Source: Bacteroidaceae bacterium (lineage in GTDB: Bacteria > Bacteroidota > Bacteroidia > Bacteroidales > Bacteroidaceae). From it: a stretch of 63,766 nt of DNA. The stretch spans positions 1 through 63,766 of the forward strand of contig JAKSIU010000014.1 of the NCBI GenBank assembly GCA_024398615.1, read 5' to 3'. Numbering within the stretch: position 1 is the first letter of the stretch; every line of letters starts with the position of its first letter. A program made the position numbers and the translations under genes. Shown here piece after piece: positions 1 through 10,900 of this stretch. The notes beneath the pieces were generated by a model that was not told where the DNA came from, ran no database searches, and was given only the letters and a program-made list of their open reading frames with translations.

Positions 1-109
1 TCAGACATTGGCCAATTCTGGCCTTTCTTGACTTTATAAGAAAGTAAGTCAGGATAACTGCGATTAGAAATGCTATTGCGAGATATGTGGCCATGGACAT
101 GTGAGACAT
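1..109 (-). CDS. Small membrane protein, 5' part only (runs off the contig)
   Basis: An open frame starts with ATG at 109 and stays open for 36 codons to the window edge. It begins MSHMSMATYLAIAFLIAV and continues with a hydrophobic stretch (residues about 9-24) followed by basic residues (KSRKAR), which is the pattern of one membrane-spanning helix with a positive-inside end. It starts only 2 bp after the stop of the PLD-family gene on the same strand, so it may be the last member of that operon. The family cannot be recognised from 36 residues. Two further in-frame ATGs (codons 4 and 6) are possible starts. Confidence 0.45.
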   Translation of the reverse strand, partial: MSHMSMATYLAIAFLIAVILTYFLIKSRKARIGQCL

Positions 110-111
110 CG

Positions 112-2694
112 TTAATTCTGTGGTCTAATCGGCAGTATTCTGCCATCAGCCAACATATATGCATAATCTGGAGCGAACCATTTCCTCGTTTTATTCCAGT
201 CACAGAACATTGTACATGGCGTAGCGGTTTTTCCGTTCTCATTGAGTGAGAGTTTCACGTATCCAAATGGCTTTGTCCAAACACAGTCACCATTTTCGCT
301 GTGTAACAGTTTCATATTATTATCCGCATACCGCTGAATACAAGTAGCATCAAAAAAAGGCAGTTCCTGAATTGCCCGGTCCATTTGCTTTATCACATTT
401 GGAACAATTGAATAATCGTATCCCAATGCTTTGCCTATATTCTTAAGAGTCTGTTCCTTATGCCATTCAGCAATGCAAGAATAATCATTATTACCCTCAT
501 TGAGCCAGTCACAAACAGACATAACTGCCAGAGTAAGTTCAAAAGCGTTCCGTCTGTAACTGTTAACCTTTTCAGCCACCAACGATGAATCATTGTCATT
601 CAGTTCATTTTGAAAAATGAATGTGCTGAATGCATTCACAATCCGGAAAAGATACTCTGTTATTGTAGTTCTGTTTATTTGCGAAAAAGCAATCTTTAGC
701 AAGGGATAATATTCCCCAGGTTTGGCTTCAAGAGTATATCTGAAACTGAGAAGACGATGAATGAAAAACATTGCAGCCATATACCGCTTCAATTCATTCA
801 TCCGACTGATGGTTATTGCCTTATTATTCGGTCCTGAATGAGAGTGCAAATATGTCAGGTAAGCATCAAACATCTTTATTATCCGTTTGGTGACATCATC
901 TGCGCTCTTTGGTTTGAGGCCCTCTATTACAGAAGTACGCGGTCTGTTTTCCTTTCCGACAGATTTTCTGATATCCTCAGTCTCTTCATCATCAAAACCT
1001 TCATCTTCCTTTTCCTTTGACGAACGGGAGATATATGAAATCATACTGTCAAACAGCAGTGTGGAACGCATCGCTGACGCGCCGTTTTTTCGGGAGCGTA
1101 CATCACCTGTAATTCCAGTACCGTCATCATACAAATAGTCCTCCAACGAATCAAATACATATCCTTTTTCATTCGATTTATCCTTCTTTGTACTCTCAGA
1201 CGGTATAGATTTCAATTTCATGTTTCCCTCTGTATCGGAAAGGACCTGTTCTATAAACCTAAGAACCGAACCGCTTATGAATTGACCGGCCTCAATCTCA
1301 CGGCATCTGCGACGGTAATTTAAGCTCTCCGGTGATGGTTCATTCAGAATCATACTATATGAAGGAATAACGAACTGACGGTTTGATATTACGTTTCCGT
1401 CTGAATCCTGAACTTCGACATAAAGTGGATTGATTATCCCATTCAACAATCCGTTTAGGTTATTATTACCCTCTACTATCACTTCAATATGAGTACTGCT
1501 TGTCAGCCTGTCACCCGAAAAGAAAATGACTTTGGCATCCTTGATACATACAGGACTGTCAATCTTGATATTATAACGGCCATCATCGTATGAAGCTTCC
1601 TTTATCCATATTGAGGGCTTGATGTCTGAAGGCTTATCCTCTCTACTATTATTCTCTTTCAGTTCGGTTCTGTTGACGGGATCTGTCAGATTGAAACCAG
1701 TCTCTTCCAGATAATCCACAATGCTGGATTTATAGCCAACGCTTGCTTCATGATTGGCAGAAGGAACTCCTGGCAGGCCGAAAGCAGCTACAGAAGCATT
1801 GGAACTTCCGCATAGCACATAGTTGTAGTTCTTGCCTTTGAAAAAGATACATTTTGCGTGATAGTATTTCTGATATTTGCCTTCCGGACGTATACTGTCC
1901 CACTTGAACAGATTAACATAGTCAGGAATGTATTTTATCAAAGGTACTGCACCGAAATCATCCTCAATGATGACATTCATTCTTGCAGGATGGAACTGCT
2001 CATACAAAGTTTTTATCAGTTCAGCTCTACTGTCATAGAATGGAGACATCACTGTTATCTCCTCAATTTGGTCATCGGCTATCCAATCAACACATTGGGA
2101 AAAGATATTCGATCTCTCATTAGTAAACAGCCTGATGCTGCTGTATTCGTCAATTAGATGCTCGGCATCGTTTTGATGAAAATCAGTCTGCAGCAATTCA
2201 CAATTCTCCTCAACTGACTTTATTATGTTTTCAGCCTCATCACCAAGATTCCGATACAACGATTTCAAATATTGCCATACTTCTCGAACAAATGGATATG
2301 TCGGACTGGCTGGACTATCTGCCACGACAGGTGTCCAGACCTCCATATTTCTGCCATGTCCGCATATCGTCAGATTTCCTGAACCGATCAGAGCCATAAC
2401 ACTGTCCCTTCCAACATAGAACTGGATTTTTGGATGGAATGCTCCTTTCAGTTTATAACCATGCAGACTGAATTCCAGAGGTTTTCTGTTGGTGAACGCT
2501 TTTGAAAACTTCAGCAGCTGTTCTGACAGGCAGTCAGCATCCACAATTGCAGACACAAAGTTTATTCCCTTCTTTGATAATGTCTGCAACAGTTGGATAT
2601 TCCAATAATACAGGTTTATGGAATATGACGTCATCAGTACAGAATGATACTTGCCTGATGGGATATTCGAATATATGGGTTTCAGTTCTATCAT
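112..2694 (-). CDS. PLD-superfamily (HKD) nuclease-like protein, candidate defence operon
   Basis: An 860-aa protein with two phospholipase D-type half motifs. The first is HPK at residues 87-89 followed by GSGN at 104-107; the second is HAK at 279-281 followed by GSSN at 296-299. Paired HxK...GSxN motifs are the active site of PLD-family nucleases. The C-terminal ~500 residues are unrecognised. A longer frame reaches back to 2835, but I chose ATG 2694 because it overlaps the upstream gene's TGA as ATGA, which implies translational coupling, and because the extra residues look non-native. It is the fourth gene of the operon and resembles DISARM DrmC only in general domain type. The function is inferred: DNA cleavage or restriction of incoming DNA. 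Confidence 0.8.
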   Translation of the reverse strand: MIELKPIYSNIPSGKYHSVLMTSYSINLYYWNIQLLQTLSKKGINFVSAIVDADCLSEQLLKFSKAFTNRKPLEFSLHGYKLKGAFHPKIQFYVGRDSVMALIGSGNLTICGHGRNMEVWTPVVADSPASPTYPFVREVWQYLKSLYRNLGDEAENIIKSVEENCELLQTDFHQNDAEHLIDEYSSIRLFTNERSNIFSQCVDWIADDQIEEITVMSPFYDSRAELIKTLYEQFHPARMNVIIEDDFGAVPLIKYIPDYVNLFKWDSIRPEGKYQKYYHAKCIFFKGKNYNYVLCGSSNASVAAFGLPGVPSANHEASVGYKSSIVDYLEETGFNLTDPVNRTELKENNSREDKPSDIKPSIWIKEASYDDGRYNIKIDSPVCIKDAKVIFFSGDRLTSSTHIEVIVEGNNNLNGLLNGIINPLYVEVQDSDGNVISNRQFVIPSYSMILNEPSPESLNYRRRCREIEAGQFISGSVLRFIEQVLSDTEGNMKLKSIPSESTKKDKSNEKGYVFDSLEDYLYDDGTGITGDVRSRKNGASAMRSTLLFDSMISYISRSSKEKEDEGFDDEETEDIRKSVGKENRPRTSVIEGLKPKSADDVTKRIIKMFDAYLTYLHSHSGPNNKAITISRMNELKRYMAAMFFIHRLLSFRYTLEAKPGEYYPLLKIAFSQINRTTITEYLFRIVNAFSTFIFQNELNDNDSSLVAEKVNSYRRNAFELTLAVMSVCDWLNEGNNDYSCIAEWHKEQTLKNIGKALGYDYSIVPNVIKQMDRAIQELPFFDATCIQRYADNNMKLLHSENGDCVWTKPFGYVKLSLNENGKTATPCTMFCDWNKTRKWFAPDYAYMLADGRILPIRPQN

Positions 2695-4232
2695 TGGCCA
2701 AGAATATTGAAACCACGTTCTGTAACTCTGTAACAATTGCCTTCCGGTCCAATCCATTTCATGTCCTCCATATACTGCAGGGCATTCTGAAGCCTGGGAG
2801 AAGTTCTGATTGGAACAGGCCTTCTCAATTCCCATATCAGGCCGTCTTCAACCAGATAATTGTGAACAAGACCCTGACCTATGGTTGACTTTGAATATGA
2901 GCTTTTCAGATGATCATTGATGGCAAAGAATATGCAATTCTCAACATGATCCCAAGTACCAGCCATTTCTTCGCCTTTATCCAACTTTGGAAGCAATAGT
3001 GGAGCATATCCGGGATGAGTGATATCATAACCTTCACAAAGGCTGAATTCACATAGTTGTTCCGTCCAAACACTGATAATGCCATTCAGCTTGTGTAACA
3101 TATATGAAGCATTACAGACTAGAGCTCCGCAGTCATTCGTTTTATGGCCATCCAGAATCCTATGATACAGTTCATATATGTCATCCGTGTCGGAATAGTT
3201 CGGTTTATATTTGTCAAATTCCTGTTGTATAGCCTCCAATACATATTCCAAAGGCTGCGGTTCAGACGTTATTTTGTAAAGAATGACAAAATGAAACGCT
3301 TCATACGCCGTATGCGATAATTCATTCAGTTCATACAGAAACCATGACAACTCCTCAGAAGATACCTTCAACTGTTTTTCTAATGTATGAAGGAAATTGT
3401 ACTGAAGAAATGACAGCACCATGTCACGGCGTTCGGTTGAAGAGCCATCACCGTCAATGTATCTCATCATCAATTTGAGAGAATTGATTCTATGACAGAC
3501 ACTACCTTCACCCGTATCAATACGGTCCGGAGTACAGAATATTCTTTGATAGTCTTCAAGTTCAGCCTGACTGCCTACGACATGAATTGCCAAAGACCTG
3601 AGTTCATTCAATTGTTCTTTGGTGATGTTTCCGGAATATATGGCATTCCAGAAAAGATCTTCAGTCTGTTCCGTAAGACATGACTGATAACTCTCATACA
3701 GTTGGAATCCCTCCGGTGTGACACGATAAGTACAATGTTTTGCATCGGGTTGGAAAATCAGTCTGAGCTGAGTCAGTACGCCAATATAATACTGGCCAAA
3801 TATGCCATATTGGTTCTGCCAGTATATTTTGTTTTTGCCTTTATTCTCATAATCGGCGCCCTTAGCCAAATCAAGATCATCTGAAGTAATATTGTTCAAT
3901 GCATATGTGCTGCCACTCACACCGGTAACATCCGGGTAATGACAGGCCATTACGTAGGCCAACAGCAGTTCTCCTCTACGAACCAGTCTGATCTGCTCTG
4001 ATAAATCGTCCACTTTGGTTCTGTCTGCCAACTGCAATCGCTGAGCAATCAATGTAAGCAACCAACAGAAAAAGCCATTGTATCGTACCCTAGCAGTAAC
4101 GTTGGTGATACCTGTTACCATATTGGAATAGATTACAATGCTGCTGTTCTGAACTGCCAATGGATCACGGCCGCCTTTTGTAGTAGTTGCCGAGCCCCAA
4201 AATGGGAATGGAGTATCTGTAGGTTCAAACAT
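2691..4232 (-). CDS. Unrecognised 513-aa protein of the defence operon
   Basis: A 513-aa soluble-looking protein with no signal peptide or membrane segment. I do not recognise a family. The N-terminal third has a conserved-looking block (TGITNVTARVRYNGFFCWLL, near residues 40-60), the middle is helical and charged, and the last ~50 residues (around RRPVPIRTSPRL and VTERGF) could be a winged helix; that last point is inference only. It lies 124 bp downstream of the methyltransferase and ends in an ATGA overlap with the PLD gene, so the two products are probably made together, perhaps as complex partners. Candidate roles are target recognition or a structural subunit, as with the unassigned subunits of DISARM or BREX. 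Confidence 0.7.
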   Translation of the reverse strand: MFEPTDTPFPFWGSATTTKGGRDPLAVQNSSIVIYSNMVTGITNVTARVRYNGFFCWLLTLIAQRLQLADRTKVDDLSEQIRLVRRGELLLAYVMACHYPDVTGVSGSTYALNNITSDDLDLAKGADYENKGKNKIYWQNQYGIFGQYYIGVLTQLRLIFQPDAKHCTYRVTPEGFQLYESYQSCLTEQTEDLFWNAIYSGNITKEQLNELRSLAIHVVGSQAELEDYQRIFCTPDRIDTGEGSVCHRINSLKLMMRYIDGDGSSTERRDMVLSFLQYNFLHTLEKQLKVSSEELSWFLYELNELSHTAYEAFHFVILYKITSEPQPLEYVLEAIQQEFDKYKPNYSDTDDIYELYHRILDGHKTNDCGALVCNASYMLHKLNGIISVWTEQLCEFSLCEGYDITHPGYAPLLLPKLDKGEEMAGTWDHVENCIFFAINDHLKSSYSKSTIGQGLVHNYLVEDGLIWELRRPVPIRTSPRLQNALQYMEDMKWIGPEGNCYRVTERGFNILGQ

Positions 4233-4356
4233 GCTATGCTATTTGGCATAAAAAAGTGTCATCTTCCAAGGGAGTAATACATAATGCCGTTGATCGATCA
4301 ATTATTCGTCTCTATTACCTTCAACCAATCCTCAAAAAACATATCTAGAATTACAA

Positions 4357-7300
4357 TCAGTTGTGTCGGAAATTGTCATATTCCTCACGGGTGATTGGAG
4401 TCTCGGGGTCAATGACCAATACTTCATCGTAGGTCAAAGAATAGAGATGATAGACAATATTGTCAATCTCATTTTCAAGGTCAGAAGTATCCGCTTGCGG
4501 ATTAGTCTTTTTGGCTGATAGGATGCGGTCAACGAGAGATTCGATGGTTGCACGCATTTCCTTGTTTGCTACCACAATAGGCAAATTTACTATATTCTGA
4601 GCTAACCATCGTACTCCTGACTTGCCGAGTCTTGTACAATAGTATGTAGAATATGCATATTCTATTAGTTTAGAGTTTAATAACGCAATCAAATACTTAT
4701 CGTATTCTTGACTGTGTATATAGTATGCCGAATTATTCAACATATATATTCCATCTTCATCAAAAGCAAATGTACTTCCTTGCGAGAGTTCCTGGTATAT
4801 GATCTTTGTAAAACCAAGCTTTCCAAATTTTTCAATTCTTGCTCTCTGCATGCAATACCATTCATATCTTATACCAGTTTCAGTCTTGTCACGAGAGGAT
4901 AATTTAGCCTTGTATTTACAAATATGCTTGTAAACTGCAGGATATAATTCTTCAAATTTGCGTTCAGCCTCAGATGAAGCACCTTTTATATCTGAGTTAT
5001 CATTCAGAGGGAAATGAATAGGAATGTAAACCATCCATAATCCTCCCCATGAGTAATTGTATTTACTTATCTCGCGCCCCCTGAGCATAGGATGTATGAT
5101 TGATTTGGTCCTTTCCAATTCTTCTTCAGTTGAACAATTGTTTAACAAACCTTCTTTTTGCTCTTCGTTCAATACGTATGCTTCGTCAAAACCAGTTCCA
5201 ACACCTCTTGTCAAGACCAGATCCCAGTTACCCAAAGGCTTACCTTTTATTTCAATCTTGCGTTTGATACCAGTATCCTCTATGGGTATTATTGTCCAAG
5301 CATCTGATGAAACGAATGCAATTTCTGTACACTTACTATTGAAACTTGAATAAAGGTCATTAATACATTCTGGTTCACTTAGCCATGCACATTTGGTTTG
5401 TTCTATGTTCTCGTCGTTAGTTAACAATAAAATATTGACATCTACGGTAGCATTCTCAAATATCTTAGTTCCGGTAAAATCTAATAACAGTTTTGGATTG
5501 CATTTCTTTGCAAAAAAATTTCGAGTTGTTTTACCATAGCTTGCTCTCATCCATTTATTAGAAGTTATATAGCATAATACCCCCTTCTTTTTCAACAGAT
5601 TCATTCCATGTTCATAAAACAAGCAATAGATATCACCAGTCTTCTCAAAAGTAGCAAAATTGCAATCTTTATATAGATCACCAAGTTTCATATCATATTC
5701 CTTCCCTTTGCTATCAATTCCCTTCCTGTGTATATCTGTTTGTAACTGAATGTAGGGCGGATTGCCGATAACAATGTCAAAGCCAGGATTCTCACCTTCA
5801 AACACTTCGGTAAACATTATCCGCCAGTCGAAAAAGCGGATATCCGTCTGGGCTCGAACCGCCAGCGGCTTTGATGTGTCAGACAATTGCTTTCTCAATG
5901 ATGCTCCCAAATCCAAGACTTTCTGTTTGTCGGCAGGCAACTGTTCTTTCATATCCGCGAAAGACAGTTGTTTAGGGCTATCATCAGGGAACAAGGCCAA
6001 CTGTTCTGCATTCTTGTCATACCAGGTACGAATCTCATAGCCCAACTGCATAGATATCAAGGACAGTATTGAATCCTTAATCTCTATATCCAACTGATAC
6101 TTGGATTCACCATTAGCCGAATAGTATCTCTGCTTCAGGCCATACAGGCGGGCCTTTTCTCTCTTCATATCTTCAACACGAACATGCTGCTGGCTCTTGG
6201 TATCCAGATTAATGTATTCGCCATTGAAAGTGGTAATCAAAGAGTTGCCCTGCATAAATTTGTAATCGAGGTTGGGAAGCGGCTGCGGCTCCTGTTCATC
6301 GACAACAATGCTCAGCCAAAAACGCAAACGGGCTATATCAATGGCACCGCGTTCAATATCAACACCGTAAATGTTATTGTTGATTATTTCACGTTTTAAT
6401 GCTGCATAATCGCCTGTGAGTAATCTGCCTGAATTATCCTTAGCCCATGCATCAATAGAGACACGGCAGCGAACTAGTTCGTTAAGCAGTCCCATGGGAA
6501 ATGCACCTGAGCCGATAGCCGGATCACAAATATGCACCTTGCGCAAATCATTTCCAAAATCCTCTTTTGCCTGTTGCTTCATTCCAGGCACTTTGGTTTC
6601 GGGATCCTTAACCAGTCTACGAACTTCAGTTTCGACACTGTCACGTGTAAATGAACCGTTACGCTCCATAAAGCAGGTGGTCAGATATGCAATCAGGCTC
6701 TCGCGGCACATATATTGCACAATCTCTTTGGGCGTATAGTATGCACCCTTGTCCTTATTGTCCTCCAGCAGATTCTCGAAAATACGTCCAAGCATTTCCG
6801 GGTCAATACCCACCTCTGCATCATCGGGATCATTTTCATCAATAGTGAAGTTGTACTGATAGAAGAATTCAAATAGGTCTGCAAAATATTCGGCAGGGAA
6901 AGCCGATGCAGGTTCATCCAGCTCATCGCGTTCAAACAGTCCGCCATTCAGATATGGAATCCTAATTTCTGTATATCCAGGCACATTCAGATTAAACACA
7001 TCGTTCTCTCTTTGGACATTAAGAGCACCGGAAAACAACGGCTCTAGAACGGCATCAAGATAATTCTGTTTCTGTTCATCGCTGCTTGCCTCAAACAAAT
7101 GCTTCATAAACTGAGGGTCACCATCACCCCACTGGCCGCCGGCAGGAACGCCTAGCCATCCTTTTTTTTGCAGGAAATGCAGGAATACAATACGTCCCAA
7201 CAGTTTCTTCACATAGTCGCGGATTATTTTGTCCTCCCAGGCAGAAAACTCAGGACCAAAATATTCACGATTATCCTTATTGTCATACACGAACTGACAG

Positions 7301-7902
7301 AAGCGCTCATAATGGACCTTGTACTTGGCAAAAAACTCCTTACTTAGAGCTTCCACATCGAATGCCTTGATAATATCTTCCATCTCAAACTCCCCGCTGC
7401 CTGAAATCTTCTCGCCAAGTTTGAAAAAGTTTTCTGCCGCAGTTCTGCAAGACTGCCCTGGTCCCAGAAGGAATGTGTATCTCTTTGTATCGCTGGAATC
7501 TAACTGATTTGCCCCCTTATGGCAGAAAGTGAATCTCCAATCCCAGTGTTCGGTCGTCTGATAATGGAATATCATGAACGCTCCTGAATGTGACGATATT
7601 ATTCTTCTGACAAGTTGCTGTATGCCGACTCTGCTGTTGGTAAGCTGTCGTTTGGAACTAACAGTAATATCAAACAAATCCAGTTGAGAACTTTCGACAT
7701 AAAGGCTGCCAAGAACGAGAATATCCACAATTCCGGCATTATCGGCAGCGGTCTGGTCTTCCGGATGTTTATGCAGCCAATGGTAGTTGCCCGAGCTGTC
7801 ATAGTTTTCTTCTCCGAAAACGGGAAAAATCACATTCTCAAGAAATGCTGATGGACTCTCATACTTTTTCTGGAGAAACTCCTTCAGTGCAATCTTATCC
7901 AT
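4357..7902 (-). CDS. Eco57I/type IIG-like N6-adenine DNA methyltransferase with TaqI-like specificity domain
   Basis: An 1181-aa protein with the gamma-class amino-methyltransferase layout: motif X-like GAYYTP near residue 390, SAM-binding motif I DPAIGSGAF near 460, and catalytic motif IV NPPY near 712. The C-terminal ~350 residues, including the stretch around KLGFTKIIYQE and LNSKLIEYAY, fit a TaqI-like target-recognition domain. The N-terminal ~190 residues carry DITVSSKR but no nuclease motif I can be sure of, so cleavage activity is unproven. The length matches type IIG enzymes and BREX PglX-like proteins. It follows the PLD-SNF2 gene by 18 bp. The likely role is self-marking of the host genome by adenine methylation, with cleavage by the PLD proteins; this role is inferred. 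Confidence 0.85.
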   Translation of the reverse strand: MDKIALKEFLQKKYESPSAFLENVIFPVFGEENYDSSGNYHWLHKHPEDQTAADNAGIVDILVLGSLYVESSQLDLFDITVSSKRQLTNSRVGIQQLVRRIISSHSGAFMIFHYQTTEHWDWRFTFCHKGANQLDSSDTKRYTFLLGPGQSCRTAAENFFKLGEKISGSGEFEMEDIIKAFDVEALSKEFFAKYKVHYERFCQFVYDNKDNREYFGPEFSAWEDKIIRDYVKKLLGRIVFLHFLQKKGWLGVPAGGQWGDGDPQFMKHLFEASSDEQKQNYLDAVLEPLFSGALNVQRENDVFNLNVPGYTEIRIPYLNGGLFERDELDEPASAFPAEYFADLFEFFYQYNFTIDENDPDDAEVGIDPEMLGRIFENLLEDNKDKGAYYTPKEIVQYMCRESLIAYLTTCFMERNGSFTRDSVETEVRRLVKDPETKVPGMKQQAKEDFGNDLRKVHICDPAIGSGAFPMGLLNELVRCRVSIDAWAKDNSGRLLTGDYAALKREIINNNIYGVDIERGAIDIARLRFWLSIVVDEQEPQPLPNLDYKFMQGNSLITTFNGEYINLDTKSQQHVRVEDMKREKARLYGLKQRYYSANGESKYQLDIEIKDSILSLISMQLGYEIRTWYDKNAEQLALFPDDSPKQLSFADMKEQLPADKQKVLDLGASLRKQLSDTSKPLAVRAQTDIRFFDWRIMFTEVFEGENPGFDIVIGNPPYIQLQTDIHRKGIDSKGKEYDMKLGDLYKDCNFATFEKTGDIYCLFYEHGMNLLKKKGVLCYITSNKWMRASYGKTTRNFFAKKCNPKLLLDFTGTKIFENATVDVNILLLTNDENIEQTKCAWLSEPECINDLYSSFNSKCTEIAFVSSDAWTIIPIEDTGIKRKIEIKGKPLGNWDLVLTRGVGTGFDEAYVLNEEQKEGLLNNCSTEEELERTKSIIHPMLRGREISKYNYSWGGLWMVYIPIHFPLNDNSDIKGASSEAERKFEELYPAVYKHICKYKAKLSSRDKTETGIRYEWYCMQRARIEKFGKLGFTKIIYQELSQGSTFAFDEDGIYMLNNSAYYIHSQEYDKYLIALLNSKLIEYAYSTYYCTRLGKSGVRWLAQNIVNLPIVVANKEMRATIESLVDRILSAKKTNPQADTSDLENEIDNIVYHLYSLTYDEVLVIDPETPITREEYDNFRHN

Positions 7903-7920
7903 ATTTGTGTTATTTGTATT

Positions 7921-10900
7921 TTACTTGTTTATTCCTATGAATACCTGTGGCTTTCCTTGTCTCATTTCCACTTCTGCTACCATTTTAGCTATGCCATCAT
8001 TCAGGTAAGCATCGAATTCTTCTTGAGTAATTGGGAAAAGCGCATTCTTTTCGGCAACAGCCTGACCAATTTTAATGATACGTTTTATTATATCATTGTT
8101 GCCATAACGAACAAGTTTGTCAGCCGCAGATAGAAGCTTTCTGGATTCGGCAGACATTGTCTGATTATCCCTCAGTTCCTTGATGATGCCCTTTGCTTCA
8201 GTAGCCTTTTTGGAATTGCCTTTGCGGAACCTGGCATCTGCAAGTTCGGCAGTCACCACACGCTCAGCCTCCTTCTTCATGGCCCCCCAATTGTCTGGAA
8301 GGCCACATTTCTGTGCAGCCTGCATAGGTCTGACAGTCTCAAACATATCAAAGATGGATATAACCTTGCCCTCATCTTCATTTGGATTCACTTTTACAAA
8401 CATTCCGGCCATCTTGGGCGTGCGTACAAGGAAATATCCGTTTCCGTTGGCAGGCACTGCTGACATTTCTAGTTCTTCGTTCTGTGCCTCAATCTGAGCA
8501 TAGCGTTCAGGGTGAGACGCCTTATACTCTTTCAGTTCATAAACGTATTTTTCAAGTGGTGAGGCCTCGCCGTTCACTATTTCGTTGAGCTTGTAATGAG
8601 CAACCTCCTCATCTTCTGAGAATACCTTGCTGTCCTCACCGAATAGAGTATGGAACGACTGTAGTTTGGTATGTGCCTTTCTGACCAGATTGATTTCTGC
8701 GTCACCTTCGGCCGATGGCATGAAGTTAAATACATACACAAACTTTTCAGCACTACCAATTCGGTTCACGCGCCCGATACGCTGCATAAGTTTGGTGGAG
8801 TTCCAAGGAGTATCATAGTTCAATATGCAGTTTGCCCTATGTAGGTTAATACCTTCTGCAAGAACATCTGTTGTCACAATGATGTCATAATCGTTCTTCC
8901 ATTCGCCTTTATAATTCGCATCAAAATTTTCCCTGATTGTTTGCTCCTTATCATGGCGGTTGGCTGCTGTAATCATAAGGACTCTATATCCTTTGCTTTG
9001 TGCTGCATCAGAAATTGTTGTTGCTGTGTCAATAGCTTCGGTAAATATTACAAGTTTCTGCGGACGGTTTCTTTCCTTGTCAAACAATACATATCTGAGG
9101 CTTTCCTTGAATTCATCGAATTTCGGGTCTTCCGAATTAAGTGACCATTTGTCGTACAAGTCACAAACCAGTTTGTAGTCATGTCTCAGCAGATTAATAT
9201 AATCCGAATCGAAATCGTCCCTTGTATACTCTTTGTTCTCACCATCTTCGTTACGGCCATCTTCCGTTAATTTCAGAATTTTCTTTCTAATATCCTCTAC
9301 GCATTCATCGAATGAGACATTATGACCTCTCTTTTGTTTCTTTGCTTCTACATCAAGCTCTGTATTCACGTCAATAGCAGGACAGATGAATATGGTATTG
9401 TTTTCCCACATCCTAATCATGTTGTCCGTATATCGGCGCAGGTTGAGCAGAGACTGCTTAAATGCGGTAAAACTGCTTTCCAGTCTCTTGACAAGATTGA
9501 TTTGCATTATCTTGGCCAGCTGAAGGGCAAGTGTGTCAGTATCGCGATTACCACGACCGGCATACAGTTTCTTGTCATCAGGGTTGGTAAGAAACTGTAC
9601 AGCTCTGTACCTGTAATAGCAAAGATAATCCGAGTTATCAAACCTGAAATTTTCCTTTGGTGCTATCAGGCTCATCGTCTCATAAAACAGGTTTGCAAGT
9701 TTCGAACTCATCTTATATTTGAGTCCGATAGGACCGTTTATGTCAGGGAATGCTATTCCTTGACGTTCAATATCATTCTTATAGTACTCCTTGACATCGG
9801 TTCTGGTACGACGGACCATAATGTCAGAAAGTATACAGTCACGTATTCTGCCGGATAATTCCTTTAACTTTTCCTGGCGCTCAACTGGACTCATATCATC
9901 ACTGGCATACTCGTCTGCATCTTTGTCCGATTCTTTGCTAGTGATTAATTTTACATACTCTGCATTGATTTCCGTAAAGAAACTCTCTATGTTTCCACCG
10001 TTCGCTTTCTTGAGCGTGGATTCGTTATGATTACGTTCAAAAAGATAAATCTGATTTTTCAGATCATTGGGTCTGTTATTCTGAGGCGTTGCACTGAGAA
10101 GCCCAATGTAAGGATAGTTGCCTGTATCACAACCAATTTGCTCAATAAGTTCGTCGAGAGACCTATACATGCCATTATCGCTATTGCGGAACTTATGACT
10201 TTCATCAATAATGATCAGTCCGTAATTTTCAGTTTTGAGTTCTGTTTCAAAACTGCCGGAATCACTTTCATCATCAGCTGTGACTTCATCGTCAACCAGT
10301 TTCCCGATACTTCCTGTAGTGATATAATCAATACATGGACCAATAGGATCAACACAATCCTTATCGAATTCTTTAATTGTATCAATCCACGATGAACGAA
10401 TAGCAGGAGGGGTAACAATGAGCACTTTTCTCTCACGGCCATCTTCATCCGGGAAATTCAGGAAATGTTTAATAACTAACGTACCAACAATAGTTTTCCC
10501 AAGTCCTACGACATCGGCCAACATAAAACCGCCATGTTGTTTCATTGTGGAGAAGCACTGCTTTACGGCATCCATCTGATAATCGAAGCTATCGAAACGA
10601 CAAGGCAGATAGCTTTCAATCATGTCTCCAAATTTCTTATCCACAAGGTCACCAAACTTCGTCTGAAGGAGTTTTATGTAAAGCTCATATGGAGTAAGTG
10701 GCTTATTTGTAACCTCTGACGTCTCCGGTTCTGGTATTGTCACCTCTGGAGCCATCTTTGACTGAGTAATTTGTAGCAGGAACTCCTTTTCCCATGATTC
10801 AGAGTAATCCCATTTCTCGTTGAACCACATAAGGTGAGTCTTATCTTTCCTGAACTCTGGGTCAAGGGAGATTACATCACGAGCATTATCTTCAAGAGTA

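Noticed and set aside
6693-6947. Short frame inside the methyltransferase gene
   Set aside because: Same-strand shadow in another frame with no motif.
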